DNA of 64,000 nt, from positions 1,116,001 to 1,180,000 of the forward strand of contig NZ_CP096276.1 in the NCBI RefSeq assembly GCF_024662235.1, written 5' to 3'. A program made the position numbers and the translations under genes. Positions 16,850 through 24,523 of the stretch are shown in pieces; position 1 is the stretch's first letter, and each line of letters starts with the position of its first letter. The DNA is from Pimelobacter simplex (GTDB lineage: Bacteria > Actinomycetota > Actinomycetes > Propionibacteriales > Nocardioidaceae). The notes below the pieces were generated by a model, which saw only the letters and a program-made list of their open reading frames with translations, did no database searches and was not told the origin of the DNA.

Positions 16850-17218
16850 CTACGGTGCGTGAGTGTTTCTGGCGCAGAGAGCGAGTCGTTTGCTCTCACG
16901 CTCTGCCTGCGCCTTTGTCGTGAAGCCGTGGAAGTCGACGGAGGCGTGCCCCCTGGGCTGGCCTGGTTCATGCTGGTCGTCGATAACTAGAAGTTCAGTC
17001 TCGTTGACGAGGAAGGTCCAGGTGCCGAGCGTCTTCCATCCGTCGGCCTTGTGATCCTCGTAGGCTTCCTCTGCGGTGACGACAGAGCCTTGGCGAGTCG
17101 AAAGGTATCCGTTGTCCTTCGGGCTGGGGCGGAAGTTGAGACTCATTGGCGTGCCATCTTCTTTGCAGCAATGGACTTGCCGGTGCAACGCCTCATCGTT
17201 ATCCACGAGCACTGTCAC
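16850..17218 (-). CDS. Hypothetical protein, second gene of an unknown two-gene module
   Basis: 122 residues, no signal peptide or membrane segment. The pattern HRQVH..., NFRPSPKDNGYLST, TAEEAYEDH, GTWTFLV and a terminal HASVDFHGFTTKAQAE block recalls a small family of uncharacterised proteins scattered in accessory regions, but I cannot name it. The ATG overlaps the stop of the 362-residue gene by four bases, so the pair is coupled. Base composition is lower in GC than the flanking chromosome, in keeping with transferred cargo. Function unknown. Confidence 0.65.
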   Translation of the reverse strand: MTVLVDNDEALHRQVHCCKEDGTPMSLNFRPSPKDNGYLSTRQGSVVTAEEAYEDHKADGWKTLGTWTFLVNETELLVIDDQHEPGQPRGHASVDFHGFTTKAQAERESKRLALCARNTHAP

Positions 17219-18306
17219 AGCGAGCCACCCTCCAGGAATCGATCAAGCGCCTCCAGGCCCGGCTGATCGGTCATCCCCTCGTACTCTTCGTCTTGCTCGG
17301 TGTCACGGTCGTATGCATGCAGATACAGCGAGCCATCCGGTTCGATCTCCGCGGAGCACTCGCGAGCGTTGTCGGACCACTCGACCCTCAGGATTCCTTC
17401 CGAGTGCTCAGCGATGCCGAACTTGGGGTAGTGGTTTCCGATGAGTCGCGAGCGCCGGTTGAGGATCTTTAGCGACTCCACCGGCGCCGACTCGGGAACG
17501 TCCGCAAGGGCGCGGAAGACCGCGAGCATGCCCTCTACGGGAACTTGGCGAATTGCTACGGGCTCGTCGGGGGAGAACCGCAACACCGCGCCGTCGGTGT
17601 TGACGAGAGCAATCCCAGTGACCTCAACGGTCTCGCCGCCGCCTCCGTCGACATCTAGCCACTGGTGTACTGCCTCCGCGTCGGCGGCGGCGTAGCGACC
17701 GCCGACGCGGCGATCGTCGGATGTGCGGAGCTGGAAGGTTGCGGCGTCCGTGTCCATCTCAACGATGTGCCCCTGAAGTGTCGTATCGGGGCGTTCGTCG
17801 GTGAGTTGCTCAGCAATTTCGCTGAGCGTCCGTGCGATGGAGTCGTTGAGTTCTGCTCGCCGGTCGGCCTGGGTTGGATGCCCGAAGAACACTCGGTCGC
17901 CCGGCTTTAGGGCTTGGCCGAGACGGCTCAAGCGGGGTACGCATGCGGGCGGAAAGTCGGACCTGAGCCCGTTGCCCCGTGCGACGTCGCTGACTGTCTG
18001 GCTCAGATAGTCACGAGCGTCATCGAACGTGTCACCTACTGGGAGGGTCTGGTCGTTGCGACGCTTGACAATCGGCCTCACGCTTCCGTCGCCGATTTCG
18101 GTGAGCCGAAGGTCGAGGAGACCGGCCCAGTTCCGAGGCGCGCGCACTCGCTCGGGGTGGGATCTCTTCCAGAGGGCTCGCGCAATCTCGCTGACTAGGT
18201 CTCGATACGTGACCAGCTCGGCGAGAGCCTCGAGCGGCATTCCCTCTTCGCGGTTCTTGAAGCGCTCGCCCGTGAAGCGAAAGTACGCGAACTCCTCCTC
18301 GGGCAT
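17215..18306 (-). CDS. Hypothetical protein, first gene of an unknown two-gene module
   Basis: 363 residues from ATG 18306; a longer TTG-start version reaches 18378. The shorter start is preferred because TACCGT (18314-18319) lies 7 bases upstream as a leaderless -10. The N-terminal third (FRFTGERF, MPLEALAELVTYRDLVSEIARALW, then LRLTEIGDGSVRPIV) is a compact alpha/beta domain. The middle is helical, and the last 200 residues are beta-rich with a DDRRVGGRY segment that could be an SH3/OB-like barrel. No catalytic motif recognised. It is translationally coupled to the 122-residue protein. Candidate moron or defence module, function unknown. Confidence 0.65.
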   Translation of the reverse strand: MPEEEFAYFRFTGERFKNREEGMPLEALAELVTYRDLVSEIARALWKRSHPERVRAPRNWAGLLDLRLTEIGDGSVRPIVKRRNDQTLPVGDTFDDARDYLSQTVSDVARGNGLRSDFPPACVPRLSRLGQALKPGDRVFFGHPTQADRRAELNDSIARTLSEIAEQLTDERPDTTLQGHIVEMDTDAATFQLRTSDDRRVGGRYAAADAEAVHQWLDVDGGGGETVEVTGIALVNTDGAVLRFSPDEPVAIRQVPVEGMLAVFRALADVPESAPVESLKILNRRSRLIGNHYPKFGIAEHSEGILRVEWSDNARECSAEIEPDGSLYLHAYDRDTEQDEEYEGMTDQPGLEALDRFLEGGSL

Positions 18307-18417
18307 GCGGGGGACGGTAGCAGTCGTGGTCTCCATGGCGGCAGCACTTTCGTCGATTCGGAATCGACCCTCGATCAAATTCTACGCTGAGGAAGCGCTG
18401 TTCTCGCCGCCGTCAGA

Positions 18418-18573
18418 TCAGCGCTCGACCCGCACCCCGAGCAGCACGTGCCCCTCGGGCACGGCGGCCCTGACCTGTTCCATGCCGGCGGCGTAGTCGT
18501 CGGTCTCGACGGTCCAGTGGACGGCTTCGGCGGTGGTGTCGTCCTTGGGGCGGCGGGCGGCGTGGATCAGCAC
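18418..18573 (-). CDS. Small hypothetical protein
   Basis: 51 residues from GTG 18573 (start VLIHAARRPK, end LLGVRVER). TAGCCT (18580-18585, minus strand) lies 6 bases before the GTG, the leaderless pattern used elsewhere in this window, and codon use is normal for the host. Alpha/beta-looking (AEAVHWTVETDDYAAGMEQV, then GHVLLGVRV). No family known. Confidence 0.5.
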   Translation of the reverse strand: MLIHAARRPKDDTTAEAVHWTVETDDYAAGMEQVRAAVPEGHVLLGVRVER

Positions 18574-18779
18574 CCGCGCAGGCTACTGGTGTGTATAGAA
18601 TTGGCCCAGCGGCCGCCGTCCGGAGCTTAGAGCGATTCCCTTAGCAAGATTCCTCGCTCCGGCGGCCACCGCGAGTCGTGCAAGCACGGCGAGTCCTCCG
18701 CCCCGGAATGGACCCAGAGCTTCGGGCTCAGAGTCGCCGGGGCGGAGTTGCGTTCGAACACGTGTTCTATCCTGCGCTC
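18574..18779. other. Divergent promoter region with inverted repeat
   Basis: Separates the 51-residue minus gene from the SOS-box plus gene. Besides the promoter elements it holds an imperfect inverted repeat at 18611-18667 (GGCCGCCG...GGAGC pairing with GCTCCGGCGGCC, with a 3-base bulge and a 30-base loop). No coding potential seen; a small RNA or remnant terminator is possible but unsupported. Confidence 0.4.
18754..18769 (+). promoter_or_regulatory. LexA/SOS box overlapping a leaderless promoter
   Basis: TCGAACACGTGTTCTA matches the actinobacterial SOS box TCGAAC-N4-GTTCGA except for its last two half-site bases. It overlaps the -10 TATCCT (18768-18773), which lies 6 bases before the ATG at 18780. 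LexA binding here would block the promoter directly. Confidence 0.75.
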
Positions 18780-19034
18780 ATGGGACAGCGGCACGTGTGG
18801 GTCAAGGAGGAGTTCGGCCCGCGCCACTTCCCGGGCCTCATCCTCGCCTGGCGCAGCAACCAGCACCGCGAGTGGGAGGCGTTCGTGACCTGGGACAACC
18901 AGGCGATCGCGGGCGGCCAGCTCCAGACCGACTGGGTGCCCGCGGAGCGGCTGCGTCCGGCGAGCGACGGAGTGCCAAACCTCGGGACGGCCTACGACCC
19001 GCCGCGGAGGGCCGCCGGCCAGGAGGAGGGCTAG
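18780..19034 (+). CDS. SOS-regulated small hypothetical protein
   Basis: 84 residues starting MGQRHVWVKEEFGPRHFPGL. Compact beta-rich protein (HVWVKEEF, GLILAWR, WEAFVTW) with a Pro/Arg tail. Such 80-90 residue proteins behind an SOS box occur in actinobacterial and phage genomes, but I know no function. The ATG at 18780 is chosen because the SOS box and TATCCT -10 sit immediately before it, which rules out the upstream ATG. Expression should rise with DNA damage, the signal that induces many prophages. Confidence 0.65.
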   Translation: MGQRHVWVKEEFGPRHFPGLILAWRSNQHREWEAFVTWDNQAIAGGQLQTDWVPAERLRPASDGVPNLGTAYDPPRRAAGQEEG

Positions 19035-19080
19035 CGGGATGTGGAGACAGGGTCAGGCAACGCGGGTTAGCCTGCTAGAC

Positions 19081-19533
19081 ATGCGATCGCTCCGGGTGCT
19101 CATCGCCGTCCTTCTCGCCGGCGTCCTGATTGGCGCCGCGCTGCCCGCGGCCAACGCAGAGTCGCCGCGACCGACCAAGCAGGTCGCGAAGAAGCTGAAG
19201 TGCAAGCGGGTCCAGCCGATGCAGATCGGCGCTGGGCCCTCCGCGAGCGACGGCATCCTGTGCGTGGCGAAGGTTCGCCCCGGGGTCCGCCAGGAGTTCC
19301 ACGTGCTGGAGTACCCCGACATCGTTGCCGCGGTGGCCTTCTGGCGCGACTGGACGTCGGGGTACGAAGGCCCTCCAGGCTGTGTCACCCGGAAGGGGTC
19401 GATCATCATCCTGTCCTACGGAAAGCCTGGAGTCGACGACGCTCCGTACACGTCGCGCTGGTGCCGCTACGCCGCTAAGCGCACTGGCGGGCGCGTGATC
19501 TTCGGTCACCCCGATCCGCAGGTCCCGAGCTGA
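19081..19533 (+). CDS. Secreted hypothetical protein
   Basis: 150 residues from ATG 19081; TAGCCT (19068-19073) lies 7 bases upstream. A clear Sec signal peptide (RSLRVLIAVLLAGVLIGAALPAANA, cleavage near residue 26), then a small mature domain with four cysteines (KLKCK, GILCVAK, PPGCVT, RWCRY) able to form two disulfides. Not a phage structural type. The stop overlaps the next start (TGATG). Probably a lysogenic-conversion gene acting outside the cell; function unknown. Confidence 0.65.
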   Translation: MRSLRVLIAVLLAGVLIGAALPAANAESPRPTKQVAKKLKCKRVQPMQIGAGPSASDGILCVAKVRPGVRQEFHVLEYPDIVAAVAFWRDWTSGYEGPPGCVTRKGSIIILSYGKPGVDDAPYTSRWCRYAAKRTGGRVIFGHPDPQVPS

Positions 19534-19703
19534 TGGGCTTCGTGTGGCGCAAGCGCGTGCGGTTGAACAAGAGCACATCGCTGAACCTGTCGAAGACAGG
19601 CGCGAGCGTGTCGAAGCGGGCCGGGCGCGCCTCGGTGTCGTCCCGCGGCAACTCGTCGGTCCGGATCGCGAAAGGGCTGAGCTTCCGCAAGAAGCTGTGG
19701 TGA
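19533..19703 (+). CDS. DUF4236-like small basic protein
   Basis: 56 residues, strongly basic. The sequence begins MGFVWRKRVRLNKSTSLNLS and continues with alternating Lys/Arg and Ser, matching the DUF4236 pattern (MGFRFRK...LNLSKSG...GLSYRKKL). DUF4236 domains are short beta-hairpin units of unknown function, often N-terminal to membrane or zinc-finger segments; here the domain stands alone. Coupled to the secreted-protein gene by a one-base overlap. Confidence 0.65.
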   Translation: MGFVWRKRVRLNKSTSLNLSKTGASVSKRAGRASVSSRGNSSVRIAKGLSFRKKLW

Positions 19704-19742
19704 GCCGGCCCGGCCGACGTCGTGGATCGAGGAACGCCGAAG

Positions 19743-19776
19743 GCCGCCCGCCTCCCGGGGGTGGGAGGCGGGCGGC
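19743..19776. terminator. Hairpin terminator between convergent cargo and late genes
   Basis: Perfect 14-bp stem (GCCGCCCGCCTCCC with its complement) and a 6-base loop. It sits between the end of the rightward cargo operon and the end of the leftward phage late operon, so it can stop both. Confidence 0.85.
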
Positions 19777-19797
19777 GGTCGGCCTGCGGTAGCGAGG

Positions 19798-19971
19798 TCA
19801 GGCGGGCGTGTTGCGGATCCCGAAGACGGCGCCGACGGCGACGACGGTGGCGGGGATGATGGTGCACCACTCGACGGCCGAGACGTGGCCGTCAGTCAGC
19901 GCGGTGCCGAGGCCGGCGCCGAGGGTGACGACGCCAGCGACGACGGCCTTGGCGTAGGGCTTGAGGTTCAT
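19798..19971 (-). CDS. Holin-like small membrane protein
   Basis: 57 residues, two hydrophobic helices (about residues 8-27 and 36-51) joined by a short polar turn (TDGHVSAVEW), ending in a charged tail. Size, topology and position beside an endolysin-type peptidase fit a class II phage holin that lets the lytic enzyme through the membrane. GGAG lies 9 bases before the ATG. It is the last gene of the leftward late operon. Sequence alone does not prove holin activity. Confidence 0.65.
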   Translation of the reverse strand: MNLKPYAKAVVAGVVTLGAGLGTALTDGHVSAVEWCTIIPATVVAVGAVFGIRNTPA

Positions 19972-20015
19972 GGTGTTGCTCCAATCCTGGGGGTTGCTGG
20001 GAGGAACCTTGGAGG

Positions 20016-20705
20016 TCAGGGCCAGAGGGTGAGGTAGGTGGCGGGGTGGTCGCTGCCGACGTCGCTGTAGGTGAGGCCGGCGGCGGGTAGCCAGTCGCGG
20101 AGCGCGAAGCCGTCGATGCCGTGCATGTGGATCCGGCGTCGGGGCATCGCGTCGGCGATGGCGGGCCGGCGGCGGTTCCAGTCGGCGCCGATGTCGTAGA
20201 CGGCGAGGGTGCGCACGAGGCGCATCCACACCGTCCACCACGGCGACCAGTTCCGCTTCGGCGGGCCATGGGCAGCGGCGACCTTGTGCCGCCACCGGAA
20301 GCGGGTGCCGGGGTCGATCTTGAGGACCGCGACCACGACGTACCGGTCGTTCATCTGCCGGGCGCGGCGGCCGCGGAGCCAGGCGGTGACGCCGAGGCGG
20401 AGGTGCCAGCGCTTGATGTAGCCGCGGGAGCGGCGGATCGCGACGGCGCATCCGGCCTTGGCCCAGGTCGAGGTGTCCTGGGCGACGTCCCAGCCGGGGC
20501 CGAGGAGGTCGGCGACATCGACGTTGGCGACCTCGCACATGGTCACGACGTCGGCGTGCTCGACGGCGGCGAGGACGATCCGCTCAGTCTTCCCGGCCGA
20601 GGCGGTCGCACCCTGCCCGTTGACCTGGCCGCGGCGCAGCGGCCGGGGCCGGGAGAGGCCGCGGAGGAAGCGTGCGCGGAGCCAGGCGCGGCGGTCGCGG
20701 CTCAC
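20016..20705 (-). CDS. Endonuclease/exonuclease/phosphatase-like protein in lysis cassette
   Basis: 229 residues from GTG 20705 (AGGAG upstream; GTGA overlap with the previous stop). EEP-superfamily hallmarks seen: ADVVTMCEVAN (metal-binding Glu), VVVAVLKI strand, AVYDIGADWN (GDFN-like), and the terminal VGSDHPATYLTL (SDHxP catalytic His). The N terminus is very basic (RDRRAWLRARFLRG). It could cleave DNA, RNA or a phosphoester. In phage lysis regions of actinobacteria such genes are not standard, so its role, perhaps host DNA degradation, is inferred only. Confidence 0.65.
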   Translation of the reverse strand: MSRDRRAWLRARFLRGLSRPRPLRRGQVNGQGATASAGKTERIVLAAVEHADVVTMCEVANVDVADLLGPGWDVAQDTSTWAKAGCAVAIRRSRGYIKRWHLRLGVTAWLRGRRARQMNDRYVVVAVLKIDPGTRFRWRHKVAAAHGPPKRNWSPWWTVWMRLVRTLAVYDIGADWNRRRPAIADAMPRRRIHMHGIDGFALRDWLPAAGLTYSDVGSDHPATYLTLWP

Positions 20706-21049
20706 GGCCGCTCCTGGGAGGCAGGCGGCCACGCCGGTAGGTCGACGGTCTGTCCGGCGAGAGTGTGCGTGCAGTCGGCCAGGAACTGGATCCGGCGGTC
20801 GGTCACGAACGAGTGGCACACGGTGTCCGCGCCGGGCGCGACGCTGGCGTGCTGGGGTCGGTAGTACGAGGGGAACTCGTCGCGCGGCCACTGGTTGCCG
20901 CGCACCAGCACGGACGGCGAGAACGTCGGCATGTTGATGGTCCCGTTCCAGGTCCAGGTCCCGACGGTGATCGCGTGACCCTCTTCGCAGCCGGGGCACC
21001 AGAACAGGACGCGGCCGCCCTCGGCTTCGGAGCAGCGCGGGGTACTCAC
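20702..21049 (-). CDS. DUF6527-like protein
   Basis: 115 residues from GTG 21049, with GTGA overlaps at both ends. FWCPGCEEGHAI (a Cys pair), WTWNGTINMPTFSPSVL, CHSFVTDRRIQFLADCTHTLAGQTVDLP match the DUF6527 pattern found in many phage genomes near lysis or tail genes. The Cys/His arrangement suggests zinc binding. Function unknown. Confidence 0.75.
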   Translation of the reverse strand: MSTPRCSEAEGGRVLFWCPGCEEGHAITVGTWTWNGTINMPTFSPSVLVRGNQWPRDEFPSYYRPQHASVAPGADTVCHSFVTDRRIQFLADCTHTLAGQTVDLPAWPPASQERP

Positions 21050-21579
21050 GACAGGATGACCTTCCGGGCGCCGGGGTTGGCGGCGAGGATGCGCCGGCCG
21101 CGGGGGGTGTCGAGCAGCGCGCGGGCCTTGCGCTCGCAGGCGCCGATGCCGCGGTCGATCTCGAAGTGCATCTCGTCCTTGCGGCGGTGGTAGTCGCCAC
21201 CCCAGCGGATGCAGCCGCCGTAGAAGCTCTTGACCCGGTCGCGGATGAGGCGCTCCTGGGCGGGGGTGAAGGTGTCCTCGGCGCCGAGCACGTGCTGGGT
21301 GGCGTTGAGGTCCATCGCGGTGCCGGAGGCGTGGTTGGACAGCGCGACCCAGCCGCGGACCGGCCGGTAGGCGTAGCCCCACTCGTCCCAGATCCCGGCG
21401 TCGATGTCCTCGACCTTCTTGTCGAACCACATGGCGAGGTGGACCAGCAGGAAGCCGGTCGAGCCGTCGCGCAGGGTCAGGGTCCGGTTGGCGCCGGGGA
21501 TACGCCACACGCGCAGCCGCGGCAGCGGGCCAGTGACGCGGCCGGCGAGGGCGGGGTAGCCGTTCTGGGAGGTGGTCAT
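21046..21579 (-). CDS. M15-family peptidase endolysin
   Basis: 177 residues. The SNHASGTAMDLNAT motif (His and Asp zinc ligands) and RWGGDYHRRKDEMHFEI (final His) mark an M15 D-Ala-D-Ala carboxypeptidase/L-Ala-D-Glu peptidase domain, the catalytic class used by many phage endolysins. There is no cell-wall-binding domain and no signal peptide, consistent with holin-dependent release. Neighbours are the DUF6527 gene (four-base overlap) and a membrane coiled-coil protein. Confidence 0.85.
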   Translation of the reverse strand: MTTSQNGYPALAGRVTGPLPRLRVWRIPGANRTLTLRDGSTGFLLVHLAMWFDKKVEDIDAGIWDEWGYAYRPVRGWVALSNHASGTAMDLNATQHVLGAEDTFTPAQERLIRDRVKSFYGGCIRWGGDYHRRKDEMHFEIDRGIGACERKARALLDTPRGRRILAANPGARKVILS

Positions 21580-22040
21580 GACGGGTGCTCCTCGATCTCG
21601 GGGGCGGTGGGGTCGGTCTGCCGGGCGACGGCCTCGATCGCGCGGAAGGCGGCGACCGACTCGGCCTTGCCAGCAACGCGTTCGATCGCGGCCTGCTCGA
21701 GCGCGTCCACGCGTCGCTCGACGGTGTCGAGGCGCTGGTCCTGCTGCTGCTGGCTCTCGATGAGGGTCGCGATGTGGTTGAGCGCCCTGCTCTGCTCCTG
21801 CTGGCCGCGCTCGACGTTGTCCATCCGCACGCCGATCCCGGGCAGGGCGTCGGCGGTCTTGCGTCCGGTGATGGAGTCGCGCTGCTCTTCGCGGCCGATG
21901 AGGCTGTCGCGGATCTGGACCCAGACGCCAATCCCGCGGCGGATCCGGGGGCGGACCCAGCGCAGGTAGCCGAGCAGGGCGCCGAGCACCGCGATCACCC
22001 CGAGGACGAGGCCGATGATGTCGTTGGTGCGATCGAGCAT
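21576..22040 (-). CDS. Phage membrane coiled-coil protein, DUF2746-like
   Basis: 154 residues. A single N-terminal transmembrane helix (about residues 9-28, IIGLVLGVIAVLGALLGYL), a basic stretch, then a long coiled coil (MDNVERGQQEQSRALNHIATL, VERRVDALEQAAIERVAG). This layout matches DUF2746-type proteins next to lysis genes in actinophages. It may be a spanin-like or second holin component. ATG overlaps the preceding stop (TGATG) and the next gene overlaps by four bases. Confidence 0.6.
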   Translation of the reverse strand: MLDRTNDIIGLVLGVIAVLGALLGYLRWVRPRIRRGIGVWVQIRDSLIGREEQRDSITGRKTADALPGIGVRMDNVERGQQEQSRALNHIATLIESQQQQDQRLDTVERRVDALEQAAIERVAGKAESVAAFRAIEAVARQTDPTAPEIEEHPS

Positions 22041-22540
22041 CAGGCGGCCTCGTAGATGCCGGTCACGATGATCTGACTTCCGTTGGCGAAGGAGCCGGGA
22101 GTGGTCGGCGACACGGCCCGATCGGCTGCACCCGCCGTGGTGGGCGAGCAGTAGAGGAAGGCCTTGGTGGTGTCGGCAGTCAGAATCCGGCCTCGGATCA
22201 CGTAGACACTGCTGCCGATCACCGCTTCGCCGTGCACGAGCTGCGTTCCTGTCACATGCGCGGCAACTGGCAACGAGAGGTAGTACTGACCGGCTCCGAA
22301 GGTAGTGGTGGTTCCCATGGCGACAGCGGATCGATACACGATCAGCTTGCCTGCTTGGAGATAGCGGCCAGTTGCGGTGCCGTTGCCGAGGGCCGGCTGC
22401 GTGCTGGACGAAGTCCAGGTGGGGGTGTAACTGGTCCAGGCGTCTCCGATGGCCCTGAAGTTGTCGCGGACGTACTGGTTGAGCTCGGCTGCGGTGAGCA
22501 CAGCGTTCGGGAGCCACGTTTTGGGGTTGTTCCAGGGCAC
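22040..22540 (-). CDS. Phage tail-fibre-like protein
   Basis: 166 residues. The start MPWNNPKTWLPNAVLTAAEL followed by NQYVRDNF is a conserved N terminus in small phage tail or baseplate proteins (anchor to the tail). The rest is Thr/Gly/Ser-rich beta structure (WTSSSTQPALGNGTATGRY) as in receptor-binding tips. It lies directly after the large minor tail protein. Adhesin or fibre role inferred from pattern and order. Confidence 0.7.
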   Translation of the reverse strand: MPWNNPKTWLPNAVLTAAELNQYVRDNFRAIGDAWTSYTPTWTSSSTQPALGNGTATGRYLQAGKLIVYRSAVAMGTTTTFGAGQYYLSLPVAAHVTGTQLVHGEAVIGSSVYVIRGRILTADTTKAFLYCSPTTAGAADRAVSPTTPGSFANGSQIIVTGIYEAA

Positions 22541-22555
22541 GGTCGGGACTCCGAT

Positions 22556-24523
22556 CTAGAGTGCGAGGACGCGTTGGTCGAGGACGCCCAGCGCTGGGTC
22601 GTCGAGGATCAGGACGGAGTCGACGGGCCAGGACGGCGAGAGGTTCAGCGTGATCGTCCACCTGAACGGTTCGAGGCTCTCGGAGTACCCCTCGACGTAG
22701 TAGTCGACGCTGGTGGTCGCCGCTTGGCTTGGGGCGTTGGTGATGCGCACACGGGACCCAATATCGAGGGCAAGAAGTGCCGCGAGTTCTGCAGGGGAGC
22801 CGAGCCAGTCGTTGACGTCGAGCGTGACCGACGGCGCACGCGGCCGTGGCTCGCGGTTGGCGTTGACCACCCCTGCAGCGAGCATCAGGGGCTCGTCGGG
22901 ATCGAGGACGGAGGTGTCGATGCTGAATGCCGCGTCGCCGTACTCGTCACGCGAGTCCTCGTCGATGTATGTGACCTCGACACCGGTCTGGGTGTTCTTG
23001 GCTGTACCGATATTGGCGAGTCCCTGTCGGTCAGCCTTGGGCGCCCAGTCGCCGCCAACGCGGTGGAGAGCTGCGTCCACGGTGAGCGCGGGCGCCACTC
23101 CGTAACGCGCGCCTCTGGGCAGGAGGCGGAGCCGGCCGAGACGATCGTCGCTGAGGACTCCGGCTTCGTCGCGCTCGACGGTCCGGAGGAGGTCGAGCGG
23201 GCGCGGAAGCCCGTCGGACGCGTCGGTGCCACCCAGCGCTCGGGAACTGCCGGGCAGCAGCACCTCCGCCGACGGGATGCCTGCCCAAGTGGTTGCGACC
23301 CGGGCCATCCGCTGGTCGACGGTCTCACCGGAGTAGCCCGAGATCACGCCGCCGATCGCCGCGAACCCCGCGGCCCCGATGTCTCGGTCCCAGAGTGCGA
23401 CGCGGCCGATCAGCAGGTTGGGCCCCGACATGTCGGCGGTGAGCCTCAGCAGATCCAGGGCGTAGGCCTCGATCGGCTGAACGCTTGGCGTTGACGCCAC
23501 GAGCTGCCCGTCGAAGTAGCTCTTGACCGTCACGATGGTGCCGTCGCACACAACGGTGGCCCCCCAGTGGTGGGCGTTCAGGTCCGCCGTCGGTCCCATG
23601 ATCGTTACCGGCATGCTGGCCGTGGCGTTCCATCCGGCGCCGGTGCCGTCGTTGCTGTACGTCGTTGCCGCATAGGAGGCGCCGAACTGGAAGTGCGGGG
23701 AGTTGTCGAGGGCGAGGTCGTCACCGAGTCGCATCAGATTGAGCCATTGGCCGAAGCCGTTGATACTGGTCGCCGTCGCGCGGACGAACACTCCAATGGA
23801 GAAGGCGCCCGGGACGCCTGGCCCGAAGGTGATGGGAGTCGGAAGGACAGCCCTGGCGCGCGTGGTCAGTTGCGACTCGGCGTTGTCGTTGTACCGAATC
23901 ACCTGCGAGCAGGTGCGCCCGTCGACCCTGAACTCAGCGGATTCCGACTCGCGGAGGCCGCCGGCTCCTAGCGTGAAGCCCTCGGACGCCCGCGCCAACG
24001 AGGGACCGGAACCGGCGGCCTCGATGCCGGCGGACTCCGTCGCGGCATCTGTGAGTGGCCAGTAGTAGGTCGGCGCCTGGGCGAGGATCTCCGCGTCGAG
24101 GAAGTTCGTGGGCGCGGAGGTGAGCCCGAGCCGACTGATCCGGGACGAGCTGGAGATCTTCGCCGTCGCGTAGGAGGTCGACGATCCTGGCCATTCCTGG
24201 GGCCACTCGTCGACGTAGCCGGTGAACCGGACAGAGGTGGTTGCGCCCGCGGTGGCGGTGATCCGGATCGGGCGACCAACCTTGACGTTGGGGTAGTACG
24301 GCGACGAGGTCTTGCCGAAGGTGAACCGCCCATCCCGGTTGTCGAGGGTGATGTTGGTCAGCCGGTTCGCGTCGGCCGCCGAGAGCTCATCAGCGCGGCC
24401 GTAGGTGACGCCGAGCGCACTATCGACGTCAACCCAGGCCGTGACGTCGGTCCACACCCGGTCGACCGCGGGCGTGCGGTAGCCGGCGTTGAACGCGATC
24501 TCGACCTTGATGTCGTAGGTCAC
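22556..24523 (-). CDS. Minor tail protein with LamG-like domain
   Basis: 655 residues from GTG 24523, GTGA overlap with the tape-measure stop. The N-terminal 150 residues (VWTDVTAWVD, ITLDNRDGRFTF, FTGYVDEWP) resemble distal-tail/hub proteins of siphoviruses. The middle (FSIGVFVRA to HHWGATVVCDGTIVTVKSYF) looks like a concanavalin/LamG sugar-binding fold, and the C terminus returns to a hub-like beta domain. Probably forms the tail tip and recognises cell-surface carbohydrate. It is the only large tail-tip protein, which fits a small simple phage. Confidence 0.8.
   Translation of the reverse strand: MTYDIKVEIAFNAGYRTPAVDRVWTDVTAWVDVDSALGVTYGRADELSAADANRLTNITLDNRDGRFTFGKTSSPYYPNVKVGRPIRITATAGATTSVRFTGYVDEWPQEWPGSSTSYATAKISSSSRISRLGLTSAPTNFLDAEILAQAPTYYWPLTDAATESAGIEAAGSGPSLARASEGFTLGAGGLRESESAEFRVDGRTCSQVIRYNDNAESQLTTRARAVLPTPITFGPGVPGAFSIGVFVRATATSINGFGQWLNLMRLGDDLALDNSPHFQFGASYAATTYSNDGTGAGWNATASMPVTIMGPTADLNAHHWGATVVCDGTIVTVKSYFDGQLVASTPSVQPIEAYALDLLRLTADMSGPNLLIGRVALWDRDIGAAGFAAIGGVISGYSGETVDQRMARVATTWAGIPSAEVLLPGSSRALGGTDASDGLPRPLDLLRTVERDEAGVLSDDRLGRLRLLPRGARYGVAPALTVDAALHRVGGDWAPKADRQGLANIGTAKNTQTGVEVTYIDEDSRDEYGDAAFSIDTSVLDPDEPLMLAAGVVNANREPRPRAPSVTLDVNDWLGSPAELAALLALDIGSRVRITNAPSQAATTSVDYYVEGYSESLEPFRWTITLNLSPSWPVDSVLILDDPALGVLDQRVLAL

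Noticed and set aside
16863..17054. Plus-strand reading frame with TACGGT upstream as a leaderless gene
   Set aside because: It is fully antisense to the 122-residue protein, with Ser/Arg-rich shadow composition.
16850..18306. Calling the two-gene module a toxin-antitoxin system
   Set aside because: The first gene is far too large and multi-domain, neither protein shows a known toxin or antitoxin fold, and no autoregulatory palindrome was seen upstream.
18611..18667. Inverted repeat as an insertion-sequence end or terminator
   Set aside because: Arms are interrupted by a 3-base bulge and a 30-base loop; no transposase or target duplication nearby.
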